12,192 bases of DNA from positions 1-12,192 of the forward strand of contig CALANS010000171.1 of NCBI GenBank assembly GCA_937926105.1, read 5' to 3'. Below the pieces are notes generated by a model. That model saw only the letters and a list, made by a program, of their open reading frames with translations. It did no database searches and was not told the origin of the DNA. The stretch comes from an uncultured Actinomycetes bacterium. Lineage in GTDB: Bacteria > Actinomycetota > Actinomycetes > Mycobacteriales > Nakamurellaceae. Numbering within the stretch: the first letter of the stretch is position 1; each line of letters opens with the position of its first letter. A program made the translations under genes and the position numbers. Below, in pieces: positions 1 to 5,970 of the stretch.

Positions 1-28
1 AGAAGCGGCAGATCATGATGTGCCGCAC

Positions 29-101
29 GGCTCTGTAGCTCAGTTGGTAGAGCGTTCGACTGAAAATCGAAAGGTCACCGGATCGATGCCGGTCGGAGCC
101 A
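29..101 (+). tRNA. tRNA-Phe (anticodon GAA)
   Basis: A complete cloverleaf can be drawn. The acceptor stem is GGCTCTG (29-35) with CGGAGCC (94-100), including one G-T pair. The D stem is GCTC/GAGC. The anticodon stem is TTCGA/TCGAA around loop 60-66, with GAA at 62-64. The T stem is ACCGG/CCGGT around a 7-nt loop, and the discriminator base is A101. CCA is not encoded, since ACTGG follows. A strong terminator begins 3 bases downstream. The 3' portion from base 70 is the left attachment repeat of the island, so this 3' end may have been supplied by the element. Confidence 0.98.
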
Positions 102-102
102 C
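70..102 (+). repeat. Left attachment repeat (attL) in the tRNA-Phe 3' end
   Basis: This is the left copy of a 33-bp direct repeat that is identical at 11095-11127. Identity stops on both sides: G69 against A11094, and T103 against A11128. The repeat covers the end of the anticodon stem, the variable loop, the T arm and the 3' acceptor strand, which is the usual crossover region for tRNA-targeting tyrosine integrases. Confidence 0.85.
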
Positions 103-104
103 TG

Positions 105-142
105 GAACCCCCGCGTAGCTTCTACATCGCGGGGGTTCTTTT
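105..142 (+). terminator. Terminator of tRNA-Phe
   Basis: Perfect 11-bp arms (GAACCCCCGCG at 105-115 and CGCGGGGGTTC at 128-138) enclose a 12-nt loop, followed by a T-rich stretch. It lies directly behind the tRNA. A variant with the same loop and two compensating base-pair changes follows the right attachment repeat (11154-11187). Confidence 0.9.
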
Positions 143-268
143 GTTGTTTTACCAGGGATTTCTCCGCGTCTGCGATCGCCCACATCCGTGCAGAGTCTGG
201 AGTTTCAGTCGTGGACTCCGCACAAACCCCGCACTTTCGGGCTCAGGCGACCGGGCGGCAGAACGGTG

Positions 269-1216
269 TTAGCGCCCGATCCTGACCCCAAAGTCTCGAT
301 GCATCCCCAGCGACAGAAGCCCCGTGTAGTTGCTAGCGAAGGGCACGGCACGAAGGTGGTCGATCAACGCTCGCTGACGAATCGTCACCGAGACCTGTTC
401 ACCGGTCAAGCGCGCCTTCGCTACCGCGTGGATCGCGTCGATCTCATCGGCAAGAGCTGATGCAACTGCGAGGTTGATCGAGGGGAACGCGAACTGGATC
501 GTCTCTCGCCACTGTTGCACGCCGTCTTCGGCGCTAGGACCCTTGCTGAGGAACCGGATGGACGATCCGTGGTGGTCGATGATCACGCCATTCGGATCCT
601 CCTCGCTACCGAGGCGCAGTCCGGATTTTCGAGGTTGCACTGCAAGCCCGTGCTTCGTCGAGTTGTAAACGTTCGCCTCGCGGGCGAGCAGCTCGGCTGC
701 GCGGGTCAATAGAAATCGAAGGACGTCAGCGTCCTCTGTCCATGCCTCCGCGGATACCTCAGCGGGCGCATCGAGCCTGCCGCGGAAGACCCTGCGCAGA
801 AGCTCATCGCGCGGGGGGTTGGTCAACAAGTCACCCGCCATCTGCTTGAACTTCGCGAAGCTCGTCAACGACGAGAGCTTCAGCGGCGGACAAGGATCGG
901 GTTCCACGTGCGCGAAGTACAAGCGCAGGAGTGTCTCCGCCGCGAGGTACATGATCGAGATCGACTCGACCACAGCGAATCCGTCGATCTCGTCGTCGTC
1001 TAGTGGCACCTCGAGCTCGACGCCCATGTCCCATGCACGGACACCTGCAACGAGCGCGGGATGCAAGGCGGCATCGGCATCACCGAGGGCGACGAGCAAC
1101 GCGATTCGAGTTCGAAGGTACTGCGATGGTGAATGCGAGTAGAAGTCGCGGTTCAGCTCGTTCGCAAGATTGGCCCCGCTCGCAGGATCAGGCGCCGGCG
1201 GTTGCTCATCAGTCAT
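269..1216 (-). CDS. Hypothetical protein, 315 aa, HEPN-like motif
   Basis: I cannot assign a function. The protein appears soluble and mostly helical, with no signal peptide or membrane segment. A central stretch with ETLLRLYFAHVE near residue 95 and an NSTKHG motif near residue 185 resembles an actinobacterial hypothetical family I have seen before. YN-x-x-KHG segments also occur in some HEPN-fold proteins, so a HEPN-related fold is possible but unproven; a convincing RNase-type R-x4-6-H motif is not obvious. The ATG at 1216 is supported by TACGAT exactly 6 nt upstream, as expected for a leaderless start. It is the first gene of the island after attL and points towards the tRNA, with nothing co-transcribed. 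Codon use is GC-rich and the frame is intact, so it is probably functional. Confidence 0.8.
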   Translation of the reverse strand: MTDEQPPAPDPASGANLANELNRDFYSHSPSQYLRTRIALLVALGDADAALHPALVAGVRAWDMGVELEVPLDDDEIDGFAVVESISIMYLAAETLLRLYFAHVEPDPCPPLKLSSLTSFAKFKQMAGDLLTNPPRDELLRRVFRGRLDAPAEVSAEAWTEDADVLRFLLTRAAELLAREANVYNSTKHGLAVQPRKSGLRLGSEEDPNGVIIDHHGSSIRFLSKGPSAEDGVQQWRETIQFAFPSINLAVASALADEIDAIHAVAKARLTGEQVSVTIRQRALIDHLRAVPFASNYTGLLSLGMHRDFGVRIGR

Positions 1217-1222
1217 CGATGG

Positions 1223-1228
1223 ATCGTA
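1223..1228 (-). promoter_or_regulatory. -10 box (TACGAT), leaderless start of the 315-aa gene
   Basis: On the minus strand TACGAT matches the actinobacterial TANNNT -10 and is followed by 6 nt and then ATG, so transcription should begin at or next to the start codon. No Shine-Dalgarno sequence and no clear -35 are visible. Confidence 0.45.
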
Positions 1229-1305
1229 TCTGCAGCCACGGACACCACACTCGGATGTGCGGAAGCCCTCCCCTCACTCCGCCCCGTGCTGCTTCGCGAA
1301 CCAGA

Positions 1306-1420
1306 CTAGATCAGCCCGTCCAGCTTCTGGCCCATGATGCCCGCAGCTTTGGTGGAGCCCTTGATGGTGTTCATGTGAGACCGCCACAGCGACGTCGCCG
1401 ACGCAGTGCAGTCATTCATC
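1306..1420 (-). pseudogene. Possible C-terminal remnant of an unrecognised protein
   Basis: A minus-strand stretch of about 38 codons reads like a real protein end (it includes SLWRSHMNTIKGSTK, then ends at TAG). By my count 33 of its 38 codons end in G or C. No credible start or matching upstream sequence is visible, so I read it as debris. It lies in the 390-bp stretch 1217-1606, which has no intact gene. I do not recognise the family. Confidence 0.3.
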
Positions 1421-1439
1421 AGCGGCCCCGCCGCCGCAT

Positions 1440-1607
1440 GAGGCGCGAGTGGACCTGCGAGAAGACTGGGCTTCACCTCGTCTCCGATCCGGGCGTCTAC
1501 AGCACCGAGCAACTCTCGTGTGGGCGCCGACCGCCGAGGCGGCCACTGCGCTTCGTCGCCAGCTCGCGACCGACGAACTTCGCGCATCTATCGAAGGTGA
1601 GGGCTGA
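1440..1607 (+). pseudogene. Possible 3' remnant of a gene coupled to the integrase
   Basis: A plus-strand frame ends in ...TALRRQLATDELRASIEGEG with its TGA at 1605-1607. That TGA overlaps the ATG of the integrase fragment as TGATG, the classical arrangement of two coupled cistrons. No start codon with support is visible upstream. It may be the end of an excisionase-like or accessory gene that stood before the integrase, but the sequence does not identify it. Confidence 0.25.
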
Positions 1608-1780
1608 TGGCTCGACCTCGCACCGCAATCGGAACGCACGGCACCATCCATGTGACTGAGGTGCGACCGGGGAAGTGGCGCGCCCGCACTACGACCTCAA
1701 CATGGCCCACTTTGCCCGGCTCGACAAGGACGAGTTCGACTACGCCGTCCAGCGTGCCGTCAAGACGCGTCGAGGGATGA
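1607..1780 (+). pseudogene. Tyrosine integrase, N-terminal fragment only
   Basis: The ATG at 1607 has a GAAGGTGAGGG-type ribosome binding site and begins MARPRTAIGTHG, followed by a V-R-P-G-K-W-R-A-R motif. This is the N-terminal Arm-type DNA-binding strand typical of actinobacterial phage/ICE integrases (normally about 370-450 aa). Similarity stops at about residue 28, where the DNA changes to the beginning of a GIY-YIG gene in another frame. The reading frame then drifts through non-coding codons to TGA at 1778-1780. The core-binding and catalytic domains (R...HxxR...Y) are absent. This is the only recombinase trace in the island and fits integration at tRNA-Phe. The family call rests on a short segment. 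Confidence 0.6.
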
Positions 1781-2189
1781 GACAGGTCACTGATCTCACC
1801 GCGTGGGACGGTGTGCCGGGGCTCTACGTCATGGTGCTCGATGACTACCGCCAGAGGTCTACGTCGGCGTGAGCGACAACGTCCTTCGCCGTATCCAGCA
1901 GCACTGGACCGGCACTAAGCCGTTCGACCGGCTGATCTCCACCGACGTCGCGACCTCCGTCCTGTCGATCGACAGCTTCCGGGCATTGGACACGACCCGC
2001 ATCTTCGCGGTGAAGACCACTCGGCACTACAACCGCGAGGATGAGCTGATCAACGCCTTCCCACCGGAGTTCGTGCTCAACCGCATCATGGGCGGCCGAG
2101 AGGCGCTGGGAATCGTTGGCATTCTGGGCAGCGAGCGGGTCATCAGGCGGCGCGAGTTCGAGACTCCCGCCTCCGATTTACTCAGCTAG
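1675..2189 (+). pseudogene. GIY-YIG nuclease-family protein, frameshifted
   Basis: Two overlapping frames make one protein. Frame 1 (GTG 1675 to TGA 1872) holds a lead-in, then GVPGLYVMVLDDYRQ; the second frame continues VYVGVSDNVLRRIQQHW and runs to TAG at 2189. Together they give the GIY...YVG core, the arginine helix (NVLRRIQQHW) and a candidate catalytic Glu in NREDELINAF, about 170 aa in all. The break is at 1853-1856, where AGAG in place of AG is a 2-nt gain that restores the frame if removed. The gene may be inactivated, or this may be a sequencing error. Its start coincides with the point where the integrase fragment loses homology. A 14-bp-stem terminator follows. The natural substrate is unknown. 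Confidence 0.7.
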
Positions 2190-2201
2190 CCATCACCCAA
2201 T

Positions 2202-2242
2202 GACAGAGCCGCCCGTGGCGTTGTCGTCCGGGCGGCTCTGTC
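2202..2242. terminator. Bidirectional hairpin between convergent genes
   Basis: Perfect 14-bp arms (GACAGAGCCGCCCG at 2202-2215 and its complement at 2229-2242) enclose a 13-nt loop. It sits between the ends of the GIY-YIG gene (plus) and the SHOCT gene (minus). There is no U-tract, which is common in high-GC actinobacteria. Confidence 0.75.
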
Positions 2243-2257
2243 GCGCTTCTCGCCGGA

Positions 2258-2608
2258 TCAGATCCTCGCGAGGATGTCCGCCTTCTTCGCCGCGAACTCT
2301 TCCTCCGTCAGCACGCCGGCATCCCGCAGCGCTGCGAGCTGCTGCAGCTGGGCGGTGAGATCCGGAGCAGCTGCCGGCGCGGGAGCAGCTGCGGGTGCCG
2401 CCTGGACGACGACCGGTGCCGAGGCCTTCGCCTCCTGCTCCTGCATCGCGCCGAGGATCGCCGAGCGGAACTGCGCGGCCTCGTCCTTGCTGACCCGGAA
2501 GGTGATCGTGTTGACCACGGCGCCAGCCGAGGTCTGCACGTCGACGGCGTAGTACATCATCCCGTCCTTGCGGCTGGTGACGTTGGTGACGTGCTTGAGC
2601 ATGACCAT
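2258..2608 (-). CDS. SHOCT domain protein, 5' end uncertain or truncated
   Basis: The last 31 residues (A-Q-L-Q-Q-L-A-A-L-R-D-A-G-V-L-T-E-E-E-F ... ARI) are a clear SHOCT domain, a short C-terminal helical module of unknown partner specificity. It is preceded by an Ala/Pro-rich linker and a beta-rich module with LKHVTNVTSRKDGMMYYAVDV. I place the start at ATG 2608, which has AAGGA 10 nt upstream (116 aa). However, family-like sequence (SLLVTGVKGGKDEHD) continues upstream to about 2655, beyond which the frame is only the antisense of the DUF4839 gene. The true N-terminus has therefore probably been lost at a junction near 2640-2670. A longer open frame to 2995 exists but is not credible as coding. 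Role unknown. Confidence 0.6.
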   Translation of the reverse strand: MVMLKHVTNVTSRKDGMMYYAVDVQTSAGAVVNTITFRVSKDEAAQFRSAILGAMQEQEAKASAPVVVQAAPAAAPAPAAAPDLTAQLQQLAALRDAGVLTEEEFAAKKADILARI

Positions 2609-3329
2609 GTCGTGCTCGTCCTTGCCGCCCTTAACTCCCGTCACCAGGAGCGATGCGCCGGCTGTCAGGGAGAAGGACGGCTGGGAGCTGGTCAGCCAGA
2701 ATCCCGGCAAGCTCCGCACCGAGCTGACCTTCCGCCGGCCGAAGCCGCCGCGGCCGTGGAAGCTGTTCGCGATCATCGGCGGCGTGCTCGTGGTGTGCGC
2801 GATCGCCATCATCCTCGGGATCACCCTCGGCGGCGACAAGGACGGCAACGCTGCTCCGGAGAGCGCTTCGAGCACGGAAACCGTCGCGCCGCGTGACGAG
2901 CCGTCGACAGAGCCGGAAGAACCCGTCGCAAGTGCACCTGCCGAGGAGACTCCGCTGACGGTCGAGAACAACGCCGACCTCGCGGCTCTGCTCACGGGTC
3001 CCCAGGACAGTCCGACCGTCGATGCCTTCGCCCAGAAGTACGCCGGGCAACTGATCGAGTTCGACGGCGCGATCGGCGCGATGAACCCGCACGACGGCTA
3101 CACGGCCCGCTACGACATCATGATCCTCAGCGGTGATCACAGCGAGACCCATTCGAACGGCGGCCCGAGCTTCCAGTTCCGTGACGTCAACATCACGAAC
3201 GACCTGCACCTGACGGGCGACGTTCCCGACACGATCGGCGTCGGCACCAACATGCACGTCATCGCTCGGGTCGGCTCGATCGACGGTCAGCTGTTCCTTC
3301 TCGAGCCGGTGCAGACCAGCGTGCGCTGA
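2568..3329 (+). CDS. DUF4839 membrane-anchored protein, 5'-truncated
   Basis: Recognisable sequence starts at EKDGWELVSQ (about 2670). It continues with a basic stretch, one transmembrane helix (WKLFAIIGGVLVVCAIAIILG), an acidic Ser/Glu/Pro linker and the C-terminal DUF4839 region (NNADLAALL ... FAQKYAGQLIEFDGAI ... SFQFRDVNI ... FLLEPV), ending at TGA 3329. The C-terminal domain should be extracytoplasmic. As I recall the family, about 20-30 residues precede the GWELVSQ motif. Here the upstream codons are only the antisense of the SHOCT gene, and the in-frame TTG 2568, ATG 2601 and ATG 2607 have no ribosome binding site. The listed start is just the longest open frame; real homology begins about 100 nt later. 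Expression is doubtful. Function unknown. Confidence 0.65.
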   Translation: MRLVTLVTCLSMTMSCSSLPPLTPVTRSDAPAVREKDGWELVSQNPGKLRTELTFRRPKPPRPWKLFAIIGGVLVVCAIAIILGITLGGDKDGNAAPESASSTETVAPRDEPSTEPEEPVASAPAEETPLTVENNADLAALLTGPQDSPTVDAFAQKYAGQLIEFDGAIGAMNPHDGYTARYDIMILSGDHSETHSNGGPSFQFRDVNITNDLHLTGDVPDTIGVGTNMHVIARVGSIDGQLFLLEPVQTSVR

Positions 3330-3358
3330 GCTGCCGCCGGTCTCGAACGCGCGGCAGC
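3330..3358. terminator. Hairpin between convergent genes
   Basis: 8-bp arms (GCTGCCGC at 3330-3337 and GCGGCAGC at 3351-3358) with a 13-nt loop start directly at the end of the DUF4839 gene and precede the convergent end of the DUF2283 gene. Confidence 0.6.
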
Positions 3359-3362
3359 CGGA

Positions 3363-3599
3363 CTATTGGTCGATCCGCTCGGCGTCGGCGAGGAACTCTC
3401 CATCCAGGAGCTTCGTCGCGTCGAGTACCTCGGCGCCCAGCAGTACCCCTGCCTGGTCGAAGTCGAGCACCACCGTCCCGCCGACGGTGTCGACGACTTC
3501 GTTGCGCACTGAGCGCCCCGGCTCGATCTCCGGAACCAACTCGATGTACACAGCATCCGCCTCGGCGTCGAAAGTCGTTCGACCCGGTGAGCTGCACAC
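3363..3599 (-). CDS. DUF2283 domain protein, altered N-terminus
   Basis: The core TFDAEADAVYIELV...G-R-S-V-R...VDTVGGTVVLDFDQAGVLLGAEVLDA is typical of DUF2283, small proteins (60-80 aa) of unknown function that are often found with toxin-antitoxin or mobile genes. The protein ends at TAG 3363-3365. Family members normally start two to four residues before F-D-A-E-A-D. Here the frame instead runs back through VCSSPGR to GTG 3599, without a good ribosome binding site. In another frame the same GTG region reads V-Q-L-T, the expected family start. Removing about 13 nt would join V-Q-L-T to F-D-A-E-A-D, so the start may have been disrupted by a small insertion. Expression is therefore uncertain. 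Confidence 0.65.
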   Translation of the reverse strand: MCSSPGRTTFDAEADAVYIELVPEIEPGRSVRNEVVDTVGGTVVLDFDQAGVLLGAEVLDATKLLDGEFLADAERIDQ

Positions 3600-3628
3600 C
3601 CCTGCGCCGGCAGGACGAAAGGAATCAC

Positions 3629-3703
3629 ATGACCGATCCCACCAACAACGTGGTCATGGGCGGGTCTTTTGCGGACTTCCAATCTGATGCGCTTCACGAT
3701 TGA
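3629..3703 (+). CDS. Possible 24-aa small protein
   Basis: The ATG at 3629 follows GAAAGGA at a suitable distance. It opens MTDPTNNVVMGGSFADFQSD and stops at TGA 3701-3703. A 10-bp-stem terminator begins 4 nt later. A good ribosome binding site together with an immediate terminator suggests a short translated unit. It could also be the 5' remnant of a longer gene joined to foreign DNA. It is divergent from the DUF2283 gene. I do not recognise the sequence. Confidence 0.4.
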   Translation: MTDPTNNVVMGGSFADFQSDALHD

Positions 3704-3707
3704 AACG

Positions 3708-3739
3708 GAGAACCCTCCAGCTGCTACTAGAGGGTTCTC
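3708..3739. terminator. Hairpin after the 24-aa ORF
   Basis: Perfect 10-bp arms (GAGAACCCTC at 3708-3717 and GAGGGTTCTC at 3730-3739) enclose a 12-nt loop. There is no T-run after it. It lies between the small plus-strand ORF and the minus-strand 49-aa gene and could serve either strand. Confidence 0.65.
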
Positions 3740-3786
3740 GATGTATGGGCGTCGATCCAAGCTCGCCGCTCAAAGGTCGTGACGTT

Positions 3787-3816
3787 GATCAGGAGGTCTC
3801 TGCGAGCTTCCTGATC
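3787..3816. terminator. Hairpin over the stop codon of the 49-aa gene
   Basis: 8-bp arms (GATCAGGA at 3787-3794 and TCCTGATC at 3809-3816) span the last codons and stop of the minus-strand 49-aa gene. This is a possible terminator for that two-gene unit, without a U-tract. Confidence 0.4.
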
Positions 3817-3938
3817 CACTTAGGCGTGTCCACTTTGCGAGCTCGATCAGCGTTGACGCGGATCCGTGCGGCGATCTTTCGCTCTCGCTCGCTGGGCGCC
3901 GGCCGGCCAGTGCTACGCGGTGCTTCTTGCGTCTTCAT
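3789..3938 (-). CDS. Small basic hypothetical protein, 49 aa
   Basis: The product begins MKTQEAPRSTGRP and continues with an Arg/Lys-rich helix (SERERKIAARIRVNADRARK) and a short tail (TPKWIRKLAETS). ATG 3938 is chosen because GGAGG lies exactly 5 nt upstream; an in-frame ATG at 3998 would overlap the preceding gene and lacks this site. The ribosome binding site sits within the 14-nt gap after the 210-aa membrane protein, so the two genes are very likely one operon. The charge suggests binding to nucleic acid or to the acidic tail of its neighbour, but this is inference. No family recognised. Confidence 0.65.
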   Translation of the reverse strand: MKTQEAPRSTGRPAPSERERKIAARIRVNADRARKVDTPKWIRKLAETS

Positions 3939-3952
3939 ACTGACCTCCAGTC

Positions 3953-4585
3953 CTATCTCTTTCTTCGAGTATCCAGCATCTCGCTGAGCTTTGTCCACAG
4001 GCCCGTGCGTCTGCGTTTCTCTTCAAAGTTCTCAACATCCGCCGGGCGAGAATCCTGCCCGGAGCGCTCGATGAGATCATCGGTCTCGTCGCCGTCTCCG
4101 TTCAAGTCCAGAGTCGTCGCCGTCACGACCTCACCCAGAAAAGTTCTCTCATCCTTCTTCGCGAGCTTGCTGTTCTGGAGTGCCAGGAGCGCAGCAATAC
4201 CGGCCTCGCGCTCCTCACGGGTGGCCTCCGGCTTGATGTACAGGTTCAACGCCCACTCGACACGCTGCCACCACGCGTTCAAACGTGCTTGGTGCCGGGT
4301 CCCGACGAAGGCGAGCGATGCGGCAGCAACCGCCGCCGCCCCTCCGAACCCGGGGCTGACGAGCCACTTCGATACCCAGGGCCATCCATCGTTGACCCAC
4401 CAAGGGCCGAGGCTTGCCCACCAATCGAGGGGGCGTAAGACGCCAGTCTGCGTGAGTGCGAAGAAGATGCCGATCACGATGAGTGCAAAGACGACGGTCG
4501 CCAGCCGCAGGCGATACCTGGTCTTCCAACGCGAGTGTGAGCCATCGCCAGCATCGTCGATTGCTGCCGAATTCGCACTCACCAT
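3953..4585 (-). CDS. Hypothetical two-TM membrane protein, 210 aa
   Basis: Two hydrophobic helices are visible: about residues 28-48 (ATVVFALIVIGIFFALTQ) and 78-95 (GFGGAAAVAAASLAFVG). Between them is a Trp-rich loop, and after them a cytoplasmic-type segment WWQRVEWALNLY followed by a charged tail. The tail contains a Ca-loop-like stretch DLNGDGDETDD (about 160-170), although the usual acidic residue at loop position 12 is missing. W-W-x-R-V-x-W-A-L followed by an Arg/Glu helix resembles an actinobacterial hypothetical family; no function is known to me. ATG 4585 is preceded by TATCAT exactly 6 nt upstream, so the mRNA is probably leaderless. It is the first gene of an operon with the 49-aa protein. 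Confidence 0.75.
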   Translation of the reverse strand: MVSANSAAIDDAGDGSHSRWKTRYRLRLATVVFALIVIGIFFALTQTGVLRPLDWWASLGPWWVNDGWPWVSKWLVSPGFGGAAAVAAASLAFVGTRHQARLNAWWQRVEWALNLYIKPEATREEREAGIAALLALQNSKLAKKDERTFLGEVVTATTLDLNGDGDETDDLIERSGQDSRPADVENFEEKRRRTGLWTKLSEMLDTRRKR

Positions 4586-4591
4586 GGCCCG

Positions 4592-4597
4592 ATGATA
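4592..4597 (-). promoter_or_regulatory. -10 box (TATCAT) of the 210-aa/49-aa operon
   Basis: On the minus strand TATCAT differs from TATAAT by one base and ends 6 nt before ATG 4585, predicting a leaderless transcript. A -35 is not obvious. Apart from this, the gap 4598-4752 between the MFS stop and this promoter holds nothing I can identify. Confidence 0.5.
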
Positions 4598-4752
4598 ACG
4601 ACCACCGCACCCGAAGTTGCGCGCTGCCCTCCGCTTCGCCTCCCCCGAACGAGGAGTAAATCACGATCGAAGTCACCACCGTCCAACTCCAGACAGAGAC
4701 AAGACCGATCGCAACGACCGACAGGAAGCAATAGGCATCCCGGCCGGGCAGG

Positions 4753-5970
4753 TCACCCAGCCTCGCTGTGTTGCTCTTCCGCAGTGAACGTGCGCAACGT
4801 CTTGTCGGATACCACGACGATAGAGGCGAGAACCGCCACTCCACCTGCGAAAGCGATCATCCTTCCTGCACCAATTGCTGTTGCCACGATGCCAATGAGC
4901 GGAGTGATGACGAGCTGGGGTGCTCGTTGCACCATCATCAGGAGGCTCTGGAACCGCGACAGCATCGTTTCGGGCGCGAGCAAGACGTAGGTGGGAAACA
5001 CGTGCGCAGTGAAGATCACGACGCCGGCGCCGAGTACGCAAGTGCTCGCGGTGGCCACTGGCCAGGTCGGTGAGACCGCCAGCCCGATGAGACCGATGGC
5101 GACGATGAAGGGGCCGACGGCCATCGGTCGCCATGGTCGCGCTGCTGTTCCGCGCCAGGAGAACCATGCGCCGGCGACGAGCCCTCCAGCAATCCACCCC
5201 GCCTCAATGACGCCGGCTTCGGTGGACGACCATCCACGCTCGCGGGCGGCGAGAGGGACTCCGAGAATGACCGCGGGGAGTACGGCTCCTGCGACGATGC
5301 CTACGCACAACAACAGCGCTGTCACTCCGCGAGTCCGCGCAGCCACCGCGATGCCGTCCCGAATGCCTCGAAAAGTGGTCGCGTCGGCGGCGACCGTGGG
5401 CCGGAGCGGCGGGTGAATCATCACCAGCGTCGTGACCATGATCAGACAACCGACGACATCGACCCACGCGACGCCGTTGAGGGCCACCGCTCCGACGAGT
5501 AGACCGCCCAGAGGCGGTGCGAGGGTGCCGGCGAGCTGACTTGCCATTCCAACGCGCGCCATGGCCGTTCCGAGTGCGTTGCCTGCGACGAAGAGGCGGG
5601 GGAAGACGCCGATCGCGGGCCGATGGAACGCCGCAATGCTCCCTATCAGGGCTGCCGCGACCAAGAGTGTGACCTCGGAGAGCCCTTGAGCGGAGACGAC
5701 AAGAGCGAGCGTGGCGCTCACAAGCATCAAGGCGATCGTGCACGTGATCATCACCCGCCGCGGACCGTATCGGTCCGCGACTGCTCCGCCGAGCAACCCG
5801 AAAAGCACGGTGGGAGCCACCGTCAGGGTCAACACCATCGAAGCCGTGCCCGGGCCATACCCTGTAGCGACCCAAGTGAGCGCGAATGCGAGGACTCCGG
5901 ACCCGAGGTCGGATCCGACAGTCGCCGCCACCCAGGCGTCGAAGCCTTTCGGGAGCCGGTCGCGAATCAT
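4753..5970 (-). CDS. MFS transporter, EntS/DHA3-like exporter
   Basis: The 405-aa polytopic protein has about 12 hydrophobic segments. The MFS signature between helices 2 and 3 is present: GGAVADRYGPRR at residues 61-72 (G-x4-D-R-x-G-x-R-R). The overall pattern, with short termini and a central loop near residues 190-205, fits proton-driven exporters of the DHA3 / enterobactin-exporter-like group. The cargo cannot be read from the sequence; a drug or small metabolite is the usual guess. ATG 5970 overlaps the stop of the MerR gene as ATGA and has no Shine-Dalgarno of its own, so translation should be coupled to the regulator. This points to a self-contained sense-and-export module in the inner membrane. 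Confidence 0.88.
   Translation of the reverse strand: MIRDRLPKGFDAWVAATVGSDLGSGVLAFALTWVATGYGPGTASMVLTLTVAPTVLFGLLGGAVADRYGPRRVMITCTIALMLVSATLALVVSAQGLSEVTLLVAAALIGSIAAFHRPAIGVFPRLFVAGNALGTAMARVGMASQLAGTLAPPLGGLLVGAVALNGVAWVDVVGCLIMVTTLVMIHPPLRPTVAADATTFRGIRDGIAVAARTRGVTALLLCVGIVAGAVLPAVILGVPLAARERGWSSTEAGVIEAGWIAGGLVAGAWFSWRGTAARPWRPMAVGPFIVAIGLIGLAVSPTWPVATASTCVLGAGVVIFTAHVFPTYVLLAPETMLSRFQSLLMMVQRAPQLVITPLIGIVATAIGAGRMIAFAGGVAVLASIVVVSDKTLRTFTAEEQHSEAG

Noticed and set aside
1003..1659. 218-codon plus-strand open frame
   Set aside because: Arg/Pro/His-rich composition typical of a shadow frame in high-GC DNA. It crosses the start of the 315-aa gene and the integrase start.
2609..2995. Extension of the SHOCT frame to 2995
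   Set aside because: Most of this stretch is the antisense of the DUF4839 gene; only about 45 nt next to 2608 looks like SHOCT-family sequence.
5204..5875. 223-codon minus-strand frame inside the MFS gene
   Set aside because: Arg/Ser-rich shadow of the transporter in another frame, with no start signals.
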